Translations under genes and position numbers: made by a program
DNA from: Streptomyces sp. NRRL F-525
GTDB lineage: Bacteria; Actinomycetota; Actinomycetes; Streptomycetales; Streptomycetaceae
Assembly: GCF_000716605.1 (NCBI RefSeq)
Contig: NZ_JNXE01000032.1
Coordinates: 47,534-111,533, forward strand
Length of the DNA: 64,000 nt
Direction: 5' to 3'
Shown: piece after piece, positions 25,482 to 35,227 of the stretch
Position numbering within the stretch: the first letter of the stretch is position 1
Layout: every line of letters starts with the position of its first letter
The notes under the pieces: model-generated
What the model saw: only the letters and a program-made list of their open reading frames with translations
Databases searched by the model: none
What the model was told of the DNA's origin: nothing

Positions 25482-26441
25482 GTGCAGCGCTGGCGTGGCT
25501 TGGAGGACATCCCTGAGGACTGGGGGCGCAGTGTCGTCACCATCGGTTCTTATGACGGGGTCCACCGCGGGCACCAGCTGATCATCCGGCATGCCGTGGA
25601 GCGCGCCCGTGAGCTGGGCGTTCCCTCCGTCGTCGTCACCTTCGACCCGCACCCCAGCGAGGTCGTGCGCCCCGGCAGCCACCCCCCGCTGCTCGCCCCG
25701 CACCACCGCCGAGCCGAACTGATGGCCGAGCTGGGGGTCGACGCGGCGCTGATCCTGCCGTTCACCAAAGAGTTCTCGAAACTGTCCCCGGCCGACTTCG
25801 TGGTCAAGGTCCTGGTGGACAAACTGCACGCGAAGGCGGTCGTCGAGGGCCCGAACTTCCGCTTCGGCCACAAGGCCGCGGGCAATGTGGCCTTCCTGAT
25901 CGAGCAGGGCAAGACATACGACTTCGAGGTAGAGGTGGTGGATCTTTACGTGAGCGGTGCGGCGGGCGGCGGCGAGCCCTTCTCTTCCACACTGACCAGG
26001 CGCCTGGTCGCCGAGGGCGACGTCGAGGGCGCCCGCGAGATTCTCGGCCGCCCGCACCGGGTGGAGGGCGTCGTGGTGCGCGGCGCCCAGCGCGGCCGCG
26101 AAATGGGCTTCCCGACGGCCAACGTCGAGACCCTGCCCCACACGGCGATCCCGGCGGACGGCGTCTACGCCGGTTACCTCCACGTCGAGGGAGAGGCCAT
26201 GCCGGCCGCGATCTCGGTCGGCACGAACCCACAGTTCGACGGCACCGAGCGCACGGTGGAGGCGTACGCGATCGACCGCGTCGGCCTCGACCTGTACGGC
26301 CTGCACGTCGCCGTCGACTTCCTCGCCTTCGTGCGCGGCCAGGCGAAGTTCGAGTCGCTGGAGGGCCTGCTGGAGCAGATCGCCCAGGACGTGAAGCGCT
26401 GCCGGGAGCTGATCTCGGCGGACCCGGGCGACGCCGGGTAG
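25482..26441 (+). CDS. ribF: Bifunctional riboflavin kinase / FAD synthetase
   Basis: RibF phosphorylates riboflavin to FMN and adenylates it to FAD. The 319-residue protein has the nucleotidylyltransferase signature G-S-Y-D-G-V-H-R-G-H-Q near residue 23. The C-terminal kinase domain has the R-G-R-E-M-G-F-P-T-A-N motif near residue 208, followed by G-V-Y-A-G and G-T-N-P-Q-F-D-G. GTG 25482 is the start. Its FAD product is the donor used by ApbE, encoded 21 kb upstream. A bidirectional terminator separates it from the convergent ESX gene. Confidence 0.96.
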   Translation: MQRWRGLEDIPEDWGRSVVTIGSYDGVHRGHQLIIRHAVERARELGVPSVVVTFDPHPSEVVRPGSHPPLLAPHHRRAELMAELGVDAALILPFTKEFSKLSPADFVVKVLVDKLHAKAVVEGPNFRFGHKAAGNVAFLIEQGKTYDFEVEVVDLYVSGAAGGGEPFSSTLTRRLVAEGDVEGAREILGRPHRVEGVVVRGAQRGREMGFPTANVETLPHTAIPADGVYAGYLHVEGEAMPAAISVGTNPQFDGTERTVEAYAIDRVGLDLYGLHVAVDFLAFVRGQAKFESLEGLLEQIAQDVKRCRELISADPGDAG

Positions 26442-26462
26442 CTGTTTTCGTTTCTACGACGC

Positions 26463-26503
26463 CGAAGGGCGGCCGGTGCCTGTTGGCAACCGGCCGCCCT
26501 TCG
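26463..26503. terminator. Bidirectional hairpin terminator (ribF / espI-like gene)
   Basis: CGAAGGGCGGCCGGT (26463-26477) pairs perfectly with 26489-26503 over 15 bases with an 11-base loop. It lies between two convergent genes, 21 bases after ribF and two bases before the other stop codon, so it can serve both. Confidence 0.88.
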
Positions 26504-26505
26504 CG

Positions 26506-29409
26506 TTACTGCTGCGGGGGTGCGGGCGGCGGCGGAGGCGTGGGCGGGTTCTGGTCACCCTCCGGCTGTGCGTAGCCCGGGTGCTGCGGGTACGGCGGCG
26601 GAGGCTGCTGCGCCGGGGGCTGACCCTGCTGGGGGTAGGGCTGCTGGCCGTACAACTGCTGGCCGGGGTGCGGCGGCTGCGGTTGCGGTTGGTGCTGTTG
26701 CTGCTGGGGGTAGGGACCGGGTTGCCCGGGAGCCTGCTGGCCGGGGTGCTGCTGCTGGGCCGGATAACCCTGCTGCCCGGGCTGTCCCGGGTACCCCGGG
26801 TATCCCTGCTGGCCCGGCATCGGCGGGGCCAAGACCGGGGGCGGGTTGCCGTCGCTCGTCCACAGGCCGTGCATCTGCTGGTGGCGTACGAAGTCCTCGG
26901 CGACCAGGGCCGCGAGGTTGAAGTACGACTCCCTGACCTTCGGCCGCATCATGTCGAGGTCGACTTCCGCACCGGCGGCGAGATGCTCGTCGAACGGCAC
27001 GACCACGACACCGCGGCAGCGCGTCTCGAAGTGGCTGACGATGTCCTCCACCTTGATCGTCTTGCCGGTCTCGCGGACACCGGAGATGACCGTGAGCGAG
27101 CGTGAGACCAGGTCGGCGTAGCCGTGCGCCGACAGCCAGTCCAGCGTCGTACTCGCGCTGCTCGCACCGTCCACGGACGGCGTCGAGATGATGATGAGCT
27201 GGTCGGCGAGGTCGAGCACACCGCGCATCGCGCTGTACAGCAGACCGGTACCGGAGTCGGTGAGGATGATCGGGTACTGGTTGCCCAGGACGTCGATCGC
27301 TCGGCGGTAGTCCTCGTCGTTGAACGTGGTCGAGACGGCCGGGTCGACGTCGTTGGCGATGATCTCCAGACCGGAGGGCGCCTGGGACGTGAACCGGCGG
27401 ATGTCCATGTACGAGTTGAGGTACGGGATCGCCTGGACCAGGTCGCGGATGGTCGCGCCGGTCTCGCGGCGCACGCGGCGGCCGAGCGTGCCGGCGTCCG
27501 GGTTGGCGTCGATCGCGAGGATCTTGTCCTGGCGCTCGGTCGCGAGGGTCGAGCCGAGCGCGGTGGTCGTCGTGGTCTTGCCGACACCGCCCTTGAGGCT
27601 GATCACCGCGATCCGGTAGCACGACAGCACCGGCGTCCGGATCAGCTCCAACTTCCGCTGCCGCTCGGCCTCTTCCTTCTTTCCGCCGAGCTTGAACCGC
27701 GAGGGCGCGGCACCGGGCCGGCCGCTCTTCGCCTTCTGCTTCTTGTTGCTGAGCAGCCGGTCCGACGACAGCTCCACGGCAGCGGTGTAACCGAGCGGCG
27801 CGGCACCGGGGTTGGTCGGCTGCCGCTGGTCGTGCCGGATGGGCTGCGGCCATGCGGCACCGGTGCGGGGGTCCACCGGGGGTTGGGCGGGGGGCTGGGC
27901 CTGGGGGTGCGGCTGGGGTGCGTGCGGGGGCTGCGGTCCCTCGGGCTGGGTCTGCGGCGCGGGAGCGGGGGGTGCAGGGGGGAAGCCGTAGCCGCTCTGG
28001 GGGTTGGGCGGGCCCTGCTGTGCGGGGGCCGGGGGGAAGCCGTAACTGCCCTGCTGGTCCGGTGCGTTGGGGGTGTTCGGGGTGGGCTGGGCCGGTGCCT
28101 GTGGGGGCGGGAAGCCGTAGCCGCTCTGCTGGTTCGGCGTGGGGGGAGGGAAGCCGTAGCCGGTGGGGGCCGCCGTGGGCGCCGGGCTCTGCGGGGTCGG
28201 CGGTGCGTCCCAGGCCGCGGGTGCCGGCTGCGGTGGCTGCGGTTGGAACGGAGGCTGCTGCTGAGGTGGCAACGGCGGCTGGGCCGGGGCCGCGACCGGC
28301 TGCTGCGGCGCGGGCGGTTGGGGCGCGGCGGGGTCCACCGACGGGGGCTGAGCCTGGGGGTGGGGCTGCGCGGGCCACTGGTCGGCCGGGGCCGGGGCGG
28401 CGGGCTGGTAGGAGGGCGGCAGCGGCGGGACACCGCTCTGCGGGGCCGGCGGGGGAGCCCAGGCGGGCGGGGCTTCCTGTACGTCGGCCTGTACGTCCCC
28501 GGTGGCGTCCGTGGCCGGGTCGGCGGCCTGGGGGGAGTCGGCCTCGGGCGTGGACGGCGTTGCGTCGGCGTTGCCCGGCTCGTGCTCCGGGGCGTCGGCC
28601 GTGTCACCGGCCGGGTCATCCGCCGGGGTGTCGGCCGGGTCGGCGGTGGGGGCCGTGTCGGGGGCCGCCGTAGAGGCGGGAGCGTTGTCGGTGCTCTCGC
28701 CGTCGGCGTCGTTCGCGGAGTTCACGGGGTTCGCGGATTCCGTGGAGTCCCCGGTGTCCGTGTCGGCGACCGCGCCGTCCTCGTCCTGAGTGTTCACCTC
28801 GGCGGTGTCGGTGCCCTCGGTGTCACCGTTCTCCGGTACCTCGCCCTCGAACTCCGGTTCCCCGGAACCCGGTTCCGCGTCAACGGCACCTTCGGCGGGA
28901 TTCTCGGCCGGAACCGGAACCGGAACCGGAACCGGAACCGGAGCCGCCGGGGTTTCCGCAGCGGTCTGCTCAGGGGCGGTCGGCGTCTCCGCACCCCGCT
29001 CCGTGATCTCCCGCTTCAGCGCGGCGGAAGAGATCCGCATCGTCGCCCCGCTCACGAGGTCGCCGTTCTCAGGCTCCTCCTGGACGGGGGCCGCGGGCGG
29101 CGGAACCGCGGCCGCGGGTGCCCAGCCGGGCTGGAAGCCGGAGTTGTCCGGCGGCGCGGGCACCGGGAACGCGGGGCCGACCGGGGGCGCCGGAGGCGGG
29201 GGCGGCATCGCCGTACCGCTCGCCGGGGTCGGCGGCGGTGAGGCCTGCGCGGACGCGCCCGACGCGCCGGACGAGTTCTGCGTGTACCAGGCCGGCGGCG
29301 CGTAGTCGATCGTGAACTCGCCCGTCATCTCGATGGCGGACTCGTCGTCGGGCTGGTCATCGCCGGGCGTGGCCCAGCCCCCGCGGATCCCGTCCCGATC
29401 GCTGCTCAC
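26506..29409 (-). CDS. EspI-like proline-rich ATPase of the ESX locus (ParA/MinD fold)
   Basis: The protein has 967 residues. Residues 1-580 are acidic and then Pro/Gln/Ala-rich low complexity. A MinD/ParA-type NTPase follows, with the deviant Walker A motif [12 protein letters not shown] near residue 610, D-A-N-P-D-A-G-T-L and a D-S-G-T-G-L switch region. The last 95 residues are Pro/Gln/Gly-rich. This layout matches ESX-associated ATP-binding proteins such as mycobacterial EspI. It probably regulates or positions the secretion machine in the cytoplasm. A perfect AGGAGG at 29414-29419 precedes GTG 29409. It leads a minus-strand group running away from eccE. Confidence 0.85.
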   Translation of the reverse strand: MSSDRDGIRGGWATPGDDQPDDESAIEMTGEFTIDYAPPAWYTQNSSGASGASAQASPPPTPASGTAMPPPPPAPPVGPAFPVPAPPDNSGFQPGWAPAAAVPPPAAPVQEEPENGDLVSGATMRISSAALKREITERGAETPTAPEQTAAETPAAPVPVPVPVPVPAENPAEGAVDAEPGSGEPEFEGEVPENGDTEGTDTAEVNTQDEDGAVADTDTGDSTESANPVNSANDADGESTDNAPASTAAPDTAPTADPADTPADDPAGDTADAPEHEPGNADATPSTPEADSPQAADPATDATGDVQADVQEAPPAWAPPPAPQSGVPPLPPSYQPAAPAPADQWPAQPHPQAQPPSVDPAAPQPPAPQQPVAAPAQPPLPPQQQPPFQPQPPQPAPAAWDAPPTPQSPAPTAAPTGYGFPPPTPNQQSGYGFPPPQAPAQPTPNTPNAPDQQGSYGFPPAPAQQGPPNPQSGYGFPPAPPAPAPQTQPEGPQPPHAPQPHPQAQPPAQPPVDPRTGAAWPQPIRHDQRQPTNPGAAPLGYTAAVELSSDRLLSNKKQKAKSGRPGAAPSRFKLGGKKEEAERQRKLELIRTPVLSCYRIAVISLKGGVGKTTTTTALGSTLATERQDKILAIDANPDAGTLGRRVRRETGATIRDLVQAIPYLNSYMDIRRFTSQAPSGLEIIANDVDPAVSTTFNDEDYRRAIDVLGNQYPIILTDSGTGLLYSAMRGVLDLADQLIIISTPSVDGASSASTTLDWLSAHGYADLVSRSLTVISGVRETGKTIKVEDIVSHFETRCRGVVVVPFDEHLAAGAEVDLDMMRPKVRESYFNLAALVAEDFVRHQQMHGLWTSDGNPPPVLAPPMPGQQGYPGYPGQPGQQGYPAQQQHPGQQAPGQPGPYPQQQQHQPQPQPPHPGQQLYGQQPYPQQGQPPAQQPPPPYPQHPGYAQPEGDQNPPTPPPPPAPPQQ
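28908..28942. repeat. CCGGAA hexanucleotide microsatellite
   Basis: Five full CCGGAA units plus a partial sixth lie inside the low-complexity part of the EspI-like gene, where they encode alternating Val and Pro. Copy-number change would stay in frame. Confidence 0.8.
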
Positions 29410-29790
29410 AATTCCTCCTGGTGTGGTCGAGCACCCTCATGTCGTGCCGGGGCGACCGCTCGTGTCGTACGGGCCCGGTCCGCCGAAAGCGTCGGGAACG
29501 GTCGGTCGGCGGCCCGAATCGATCGGATCCGCCCGGCCCGTCCCTCGAAGCGCTTGTCGGCCCGGCCGCGGGCCCTGACGCGGCGCCCGGTCCCAGCCTA
29601 ATCACCACAAGCAACCTCACGGCAGGCCCGTCCACCTCTCCGCGTCCGTCCAACGCGCCACACGGCGCCCGGAACCGGCACACATGCCCACCGACCCGTC
29701 GTGCAAAACGGGTGATAGCGATGCGCATCCTCTACGAGACAGGGGGCGAAAGGTGCTTAATCGTTCAATGTCGGTCAGTGGTCCGCGAGT
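29410..29790. other. Gap between two ESX minus-strand genes
   Basis: This 381-base gap separates the EspI-like gene from the upstream gene pair on the same strand. Beyond the AGGAGG ribosome-binding site at its left end, no conserved signal or credible coding frame is seen. It probably holds the promoter of the EspI-like gene. Confidence 0.4.
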
Positions 29791-30507
29791 TCAGTCCATC
29801 CGGCGTGGTGTACCCAACAATCCGATCTCGGCGTCCGCGGGCTGTGTCATCACGTACTGCCGGTCGCGGTCGCCGCACCAGAGCGTGACGCCGTCCGGGA
29901 GCGTGGGCAGGGAGTCGACGTCGGCCCGGGGGAGCGCCATGGCGCGGCCCAGCTCCGCCGACTCGTCCGGCGAGATCCGCTGCACCCCGACGAGCCGGGC
30001 CTGCCGTATGAGCCGGGGCGCGACGGGACTGAGATACGGCAGCAGGGTCAGCACCGACTGCCAGGGCCCGGACACGACCCGCCCGCGCGGCGGACGCATC
30101 CCGCAGTCCCGCACCACGAGCACGGGTGTGCCCGCCGAGGCGCCCTGCGGCTGGACGCGGCCCACGTCGTACACCGCCAGGCCGTTCTGTCCGCCGCCCA
30201 TGGCGTGGACCATCTGCATCCAGGCCTGCGGGCGGCCGGTCTCCACGGCGACCCGCGCCCCGGTCGCCGCTGCTCTGAGGGCGATGACCTGGGCAGTCCA
30301 CAGGCCGCCGATGAGGACGACGTCGTAGGGAGTGGGCCGGTTGATGCCCAGCACCGCGGGCTGTCCCTCGGCGTCGACGCCGATCACGACGCCGTCGTCC
30401 CCGATGGGCAGCGCGAGCGCGTCGACCTGCTCGGGGGAGAGCACATGCCGTCCGTGCCGCGGGCCGATCAGGCCGAGGCCGCTGCGCAGCATCGTCAGCG
30501 CGGTCAT
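29791..30507 (-). CDS. ESX-linked protein of unknown function
   Basis: This 238-residue soluble protein has no signal peptide or membrane segment. It contains P-T-P-Y-D-V-V-L-I-G-G-L-W-T-A-Q-V-I-A-L-R-A near residue 58, a nucleotide-binding-like strand-loop-helix. It also contains a strand-rich middle with V-L-V-V-R-D-C-G-M-R-P-P-R. The family is not recognised. Its ATG overlaps the eccE stop codon by four bases, so it is made together with EccE and probably works at the cytoplasmic face of the secretion machine. Confidence 0.7.
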   Translation of the reverse strand: MTALTMLRSGLGLIGPRHGRHVLSPEQVDALALPIGDDGVVIGVDAEGQPAVLGINRPTPYDVVLIGGLWTAQVIALRAAATGARVAVETGRPQAWMQMVHAMGGGQNGLAVYDVGRVQPQGASAGTPVLVVRDCGMRPPRGRVVSGPWQSVLTLLPYLSPVAPRLIRQARLVGVQRISPDESAELGRAMALPRADVDSLPTLPDGVTLWCGDRDRQYVMTQPADAEIGLLGTPRRMD

Positions 30508-31841
30508 CGGGCACCTCCGAGGGGCAGCGTGGCGAGCACACCCGGGAGCTGCTCGCGGTCGAGGCGGGCCAGGGCCAGGCCCGTGTGCCGTGCCGCGCCC
30601 TCCAACGCGCGCCGCGCCGCGACCAGTTCGTCGTCACTGCGGCCCGTCACCCGCAGGTGCCCGCTCATCGACACCTCCTGGCGCTCCCCGCGCGCGAGCG
30701 TGAGGCTGAACGTCGTGGCGAGCGCCGGGGTGGCCGTGAGCAGGGCGATCAGCTGTGGCAACGACGGGCCGCGGCCGCCCAGTTGGGGCCAGCGGCGGAT
30801 CCAGTACGTCGTGTGTCTGCGGTTGTCGCAGCGCCAACTGCGGCTGGACTCCTCGGTCCGGCGCTCCCGTGTCTCGGTCCGTCCGGCCTCCGCCGTCACC
30901 AGGGGGTTCGCGCAGGCGGAGGTGGCGAGGGCCGCGGTCAGCTCCTCCTCGCTGAGGATCGTCGTGCGGAAACCGGCACCGGTGAGGCGGCTCGCGAGAT
31001 GGTCGGCGACGCGCACGACGCACTTCTGCGCTCCGGTGAGCCCGCCGCCCCGCGCGGCCACGGCCTCCAGGCACTGCTCGGGGTCGAGCTTCAGCGCGAT
31101 CCAGGTGATGCGCACCGCCGGGGCGCCGGTCTGCTCCTGGAGCGGCGCGTAGTTGGTGACGGCCACCGAGTGCTGGGGCAGGTGCAGCGCGGGCGCGGGC
31201 TGGGTGTGCAGCACGAGCTGCGCCGACTCCAGCCGGATACCGTCCACTTCGAGCGCGTCCCGCACCAGTGAGAGCGGCAGCGGATGCCGGCCGCGGTCGG
31301 CCCGCAGCGCGGTGACGTCGGCCTCGACCTGCACGACGGCGGTCACGAAGGTGCCGTCCCCGACCAGCCCGATGGGACGCCGGTCCCGGCCGCCGTACGA
31401 ATACGTCCGCAGGGTGGGGTCGCACTCCAGGGCCGGTGCGAGACCGGGCTCGGTGCCCGGCGGTGTCTCCGCGGTGGCGGCGCTCTTCCGGCGTGCCTTC
31501 AACGCCCGCGCGGTGCCCAGCCATTCGGGCAGGGAGCGGCCGCGCCGACGGACGAAGGCGAGCAGCACGAGCGCCACGGCGACGATGCCCGCCGGCACCA
31601 GCGCCATGGGGTCGATCGCCCAGCCGACGAGGAGGACGGCCGCCGCGATCTCCAGCAGGACGAGCCGTTGCAACCGGAATGCCCCGCCCTGTCCGCGGCG
31701 CGTCCTGAGATGAAGTCCGCCCGGGCTCTGGGACGTTGTGCCCGCCGTTGACGGTGGCTGCGCGGAGCCCGGCTCCGGCGTCCCGGAGTCCCTCGTCCGC
31801 GACCGGTCACGAGACCGTGTCCGCGTTCCGGAAGCCATCAC
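30504..31841 (-). CDS. eccE: Type VII secretion protein EccE
   Basis: EccE is a membrane component at the edge of the ESX channel. The 445-residue protein has a basic N-terminus, then two adjacent hydrophobic segments (about residues 57-95: L-V-L-L-E-I-A-A-A-V-L-L-V-G-W-A and onwards). The rest is a soluble domain with the family-like T-F-V-T-A-V-V-Q-V-E segment. The first codon may be either of two consecutive ATGs. It is divergent from eccB across 195 bases and overlaps its downstream neighbour. Confidence 0.87.
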   Translation of the reverse strand: MMASGTRTRSRDRSRTRDSGTPEPGSAQPPSTAGTTSQSPGGLHLRTRRGQGGAFRLQRLVLLEIAAAVLLVGWAIDPMALVPAGIVAVALVLLAFVRRRGRSLPEWLGTARALKARRKSAATAETPPGTEPGLAPALECDPTLRTYSYGGRDRRPIGLVGDGTFVTAVVQVEADVTALRADRGRHPLPLSLVRDALEVDGIRLESAQLVLHTQPAPALHLPQHSVAVTNYAPLQEQTGAPAVRITWIALKLDPEQCLEAVAARGGGLTGAQKCVVRVADHLASRLTGAGFRTTILSEEELTAALATSACANPLVTAEAGRTETRERRTEESSRSWRCDNRRHTTYWIRRWPQLGGRGPSLPQLIALLTATPALATTFSLTLARGERQEVSMSGHLRVTGRSDDELVAARRALEGAARHTGLALARLDREQLPGVLATLPLGGAR

Positions 31842-32036
31842 TCCATCCCCCCGTATTACTCACAACTCACCGCTGTTCCAGCACCACATAGGGCCCTCGA
31901 AGGTCCAGGTACCCTACCCGCTCCCCACGTCACCGCGGATACCAGGCATAGTAGGTGCCCGGTCTGACATCGATGGGCGGGGGACGGCGAACCCCCGAGT
32001 GCTGCCCAGGCGGAACACGGGGAGAGACAGACACAG

Positions 32037-33557
32037 ATGGCATCTCGGCGGGACCAGCTCAACGCCTACACCTTCGCGAAGCGGCGCATGCTGGCGTCCT
32101 TCGTGCAGTCGTCCCCGGACGGTTCGGAGGAGGGGGCGCCGCGGCCGCTGCGCGGAGTGGTGCCGGGCGTCATCGTGGGCGTGGTCGTCATGGCGGTCTT
32201 CGGCGCCTGGGGCATGTTCAAACCGACCGCGCCCGAGGGCTGGGCCACCCCCAAGTCGAAGGTGATCATCGCCAGCAAGTCGACCACCCGCTACGTCGTC
32301 CTGACGACCGATGGCAAGACCCAGCTGCACCCCGTCCTCAACATGGCGTCCGCGAAGCTGCTCCTCAACCCCGGCCAGGGCGAGGTCGTCACCGTCGACG
32401 AGTCGGTCCTCGACGGCGGCAAGATCCCGCACGGCGTCACCGTCGGCATCCCGTACGCCCCCGACCGTCTTCCCTCGGAGAGCGAGGCGGGCGCGGAGAA
32501 GCGCTGGGCGGTGTGCGAGCGCCCGAGCGCGGGCGGCGGTTCCATCCAGAAGGCGGCGCTGGTCCTCGCCGAGCGCGACATGAAGAGGACCGAGGGCAAG
32601 CAGCGGCTGCGGGGCGGAGAGCTCCTCTACGTGGTGGACTCGGACAAGAACCGCTACGTGGTGGACGCGAGCGGCACGGCGTACCCCGTGGACAAGAGCG
32701 ACGAACTGCTGCTGCGCGCCGTCGTCGGCTCCGACCGCGTGCCCGAGCGCGTCTCCCCGGAGTGGCTGGCCACCCTGCACCAGGGCGACCCGATCGCCTT
32801 CCCGAGCATCGGCGCCACACCCGGTACGGCCGCGGGCGCCCCGGGCGAGCTGGACGCGTCGACCAACAAGGTGGGCATTGTGCTCACGGCGTCCGACGCC
32901 AGCGGTGAGCACTACTACGTAGTGCTTCCCGGCAAGGTCGCGCAGGTCTCCGCCTTCGTCGCCCAACTCCTCCTGTCCAGCAAGGACTTGGCCACGCTCG
33001 GCCAGGCCGGTCACGCCACCGGGGTGAGCGCGGGCGAGATCACCCCGGAGGGGACCTTCGGCGCCGAGCACCGCTGGCCCACGAAGGAGCCCAAGGCCGT
33101 CAACGAGGCCTCGGACGCGTCCGGCAGCCGCAGCACGATCTGCAACGTCCTGCAGAAGGTCGGCGCCAAGGGCACCACCACCCTGACGACCTGGGCGGGC
33201 ACCGACTTCCCCGCCCCGCTCCCCACCGACTCCACCAGCGCCTACGTCACGCCCGGCTCAGGTCAGCTCTTCCGCCAGTTCCAGGGCGAGGAGACCAAGG
33301 CCGGCCCGGTCTTCCTGGTCACCGACACGGGCCTGCGGTACGTCCTGCAGTCCAACGCCGACAGCGCCACGAACGACGCGGGCATCGGCACGACGGCCAA
33401 GGAACGCCAGCAGGAGCAGCAGGAGGCCGAGCAGGCCCAGATCCGGCTCGGCTACGCCGACGTAGACCCGGCGCCGATCCCCGCCTCCTGGTCCGAGTTC
33501 CTGCCCACGGGCCCCCGCCTGTCGACGGCGGCGGCACGTCAACCGCAGGGTTCGTAG
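32037..33557 (+). CDS. eccB: Type VII secretion protein EccB
   Basis: EccB forms the periplasm-facing part of the ESX core complex. The 506-residue protein opens M-A-S-R-R-D-Q-L-N-A-Y-T-F-A-K-R-R, a conserved EccB start. A single membrane segment follows at about residues 41-61, then a large extracytoplasmic domain with repeated Y-V-V-D and R-Y-V-L-type strands. Two cysteines (C-E-R-P and I-C-N-V) may form the family disulfide. It is followed after 12 bases by the first mycosin gene. Confidence 0.92.
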   Translation: MASRRDQLNAYTFAKRRMLASFVQSSPDGSEEGAPRPLRGVVPGVIVGVVVMAVFGAWGMFKPTAPEGWATPKSKVIIASKSTTRYVVLTTDGKTQLHPVLNMASAKLLLNPGQGEVVTVDESVLDGGKIPHGVTVGIPYAPDRLPSESEAGAEKRWAVCERPSAGGGSIQKAALVLAERDMKRTEGKQRLRGGELLYVVDSDKNRYVVDASGTAYPVDKSDELLLRAVVGSDRVPERVSPEWLATLHQGDPIAFPSIGATPGTAAGAPGELDASTNKVGIVLTASDASGEHYYVVLPGKVAQVSAFVAQLLLSSKDLATLGQAGHATGVSAGEITPEGTFGAEHRWPTKEPKAVNEASDASGSRSTICNVLQKVGAKGTTTLTTWAGTDFPAPLPTDSTSAYVTPGSGQLFRQFQGEETKAGPVFLVTDTGLRYVLQSNADSATNDAGIGTTAKERQQEQQEAEQAQIRLGYADVDPAPIPASWSEFLPTGPRLSTAAARQPQGS

Positions 33558-33569
33558 GGGGAGTCGGGC

Positions 33570-34835
33570 ATGTCGTACGCACCTTCTTCAGGCCTCCTCC
33601 GTGCCACGGCGGCGATGGCAGCCGCGGCCGCGACCCTGGCCGTGTCCACCGTCGTGCTGGCGCCCCCCGCGGTGGCGGACGACAGCTTCTCGGACCAGTG
33701 CACGTTCCCCAACAAGGAGTACCCGGGCCGCCCTTGGGCCCTGCAACGCGTCCTCCTGGACGAGCTGTGGAACCAGTCCAAGGGCAAGGGCGTCCGGGTG
33801 GCGGTGATCGACACCGGCGTGGACGTGAAGAACCCCCAGCTCACCCACGCGGTGGACGTGAAGAGCGGCCGTAACCTCCTGCCGAGGAACCTCAAGGACA
33901 GCAACGGCGACAAGATCGCGCGGGGCAGCGAGAACGGCACGACCGACACCGTGGGACACGGCACCAAGGTCGCCGGCATCATCGCCGCCCGTCCGATCAG
34001 CGGCACCGGTTTCGTGGGCCTCGCCCCCGAGGCGACCATCATCCCGATCGAGCAGAACGACGCGGACGGCCACGGCACGGCGAAAACGCTCACGGACGCG
34101 ATCAACTACGCGATCCAGGCCAAGGCCGACGTCATCAACATCTCCCAGGACACGTCGAACGCGGTGAAGCCCGACTCTTCCCTGGAGTCGGCGATCGACG
34201 CGGCACTGTCGAGGAAGATCGTGGTGGTGGCGTCGGCGGGCAACGACGGCCAGGGCGGCAACGTCAAGAAGACGTACCCGGCGTCCTTCCCGGGCGTCCT
34301 CGCCGTAGCGGCCTCCGACCGCAACAACGAACGCGCGTCCTTCTCCCAGTCCGGCGACTTCGTCGGCGTCGCGGCACCCGGCGTCGACATGATCTCCACC
34401 GTCCCCAAGGGCGGTCACTGCTCCGACAACGGTACGAGTTTCTCGGCGCCGTACGTCTCTGGTGTCGCCGCGCTGATCAAGGCGAAGCATCCGGACTGGA
34501 CCGCCCGCGAGGTCGTCGCCCAGATCGAGCAGACCGCCGAGCGCACCATCGCGGGCCACGACCGCCTCGTCGGCTGGGGCGTCGTGGACCCGGTCCGCGC
34601 CCTCACGGAGGACGACCACCCGATCGAGTCCCCCGACCCCCAGGACGGCCTCACCAAGGCCCAGGCCCCGTCCCCCGCGAAGCTCCAACTCGGCGAGACC
34701 GCCGACGAACACGACGCCCGCCTCGCGACGTATGTCGCCCTGGGCGCGGCCGTGTTGGTGGCGGGACTCGGCGGCACGGCGGTGGCGACACGGGACGCGC
34801 GCAAGCGGGCGCGGCGGGTGGCGGGGCTGGACTGA
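33570..34835 (+). CDS. mycP: Type VII secretion-associated serine protease (mycosin), first copy
   Basis: This 421-residue subtilase is exported and membrane-anchored. The signal peptide ends near A-V-A-D-D (residue 38), and a C-terminal hydrophobic anchor is followed by R-D-A-R-K-R-A-R-R. The catalytic triad is complete: Asp in V-A-V-I-D-T-G-V (about residue 77), His in V-G-H-G-T-K-V-A-G (about 130) and Ser in N-G-T-S-F-S-A-P (about 290). Mycosins stabilise the ESX membrane complex and trim substrates. It lies 12 bases after eccB. Confidence 0.93.
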   Translation: MSYAPSSGLLRATAAMAAAAATLAVSTVVLAPPAVADDSFSDQCTFPNKEYPGRPWALQRVLLDELWNQSKGKGVRVAVIDTGVDVKNPQLTHAVDVKSGRNLLPRNLKDSNGDKIARGSENGTTDTVGHGTKVAGIIAARPISGTGFVGLAPEATIIPIEQNDADGHGTAKTLTDAINYAIQAKADVINISQDTSNAVKPDSSLESAIDAALSRKIVVVASAGNDGQGGNVKKTYPASFPGVLAVAASDRNNERASFSQSGDFVGVAAPGVDMISTVPKGGHCSDNGTSFSAPYVSGVAALIKAKHPDWTAREVVAQIEQTAERTIAGHDRLVGWGVVDPVRALTEDDHPIESPDPQDGLTKAQAPSPAKLQLGETADEHDARLATYVALGAAVLVAGLGGTAVATRDARKRARRVAGLD

Positions 34836-34983
34836 CGTCCGGCGACGCCCTGGCGCCGCCTGCTTGTCAAGAGGCCGCGACCTGCGAAGGAGCAATCCAG
34901 GGGCGGCAGTTGACGGAACCGGACGACGCCGTTCGCAATGGCCACGCAGCAACGCCCACTCACACGTGTGCGGCTCCGTCAAT

Positions 34984-34999
34984 TGAGTAGCCGTACTCA
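34984..34999. promoter_or_regulatory. TGAGTA-N4-TACTCA palindrome
   Basis: Perfect 6-base arms flank GCCG. The element lies 123 bases upstream of the promoter-like -35 at 35122 and directly abuts a larger inverted repeat, a plausible operator for the ESX substrate operon. No cognate regulator is identified. Confidence 0.4.
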
Positions 35000-35121
35000 G
35001 GCCGCCGACCTGCGGGTCACATAGCGTCAGGGGGCGGCAGCGGCCCAGGTGAACGCGAGGGCCCGCCGTGAAGGAGCGGTGAAGCTTGGTCGAGTGGTAG
35101 CACAGCTGTCGCATAAGGCAG

Positions 35122-35150
35122 TTGGGGCTGTCACAGGAAGCGACTAGAGT
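35122..35150 (+). promoter_or_regulatory. Promoter-like element of the ESX substrate operon
   Basis: TTGGGG (35122-35127) and TAGAGT (35145-35150) are separated by 17 bases, as in housekeeping-sigma promoters of Streptomyces. Transcription would start about 70 bases before ATG 35228. Confidence 0.5.
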
Positions 35151-35227
35151 GATTGCGTTGCGGAGAGGAACGCTCACGGGGTGCGGTCACCCGGGGGCGG
35201 GCGACGAAAACGGGGAGGGAAGGCATC

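Larger units (their letters stand above)
34836..35227. other. Gap with inverted repeats before the ESX substrate operon
   Basis: This 392-base region contains no credible gene. It holds an inverted repeat TTGACGGAACCG/CGGCTCCGTCAA (34910-34921 and 34971-34982), a palindrome at 34984-34999 and a promoter-like pair at 35122-35150. It is the start-signal region for the downstream ESX substrate genes. Confidence 0.55.

Noticed and set aside
35085..35135. A tRNA-like stretch resembling a D-arm (GGTAGCAC)
   Set aside because: No T-loop consensus, anticodon stem or acceptor pairing could be drawn, and a promoter-like pair explains the region better.
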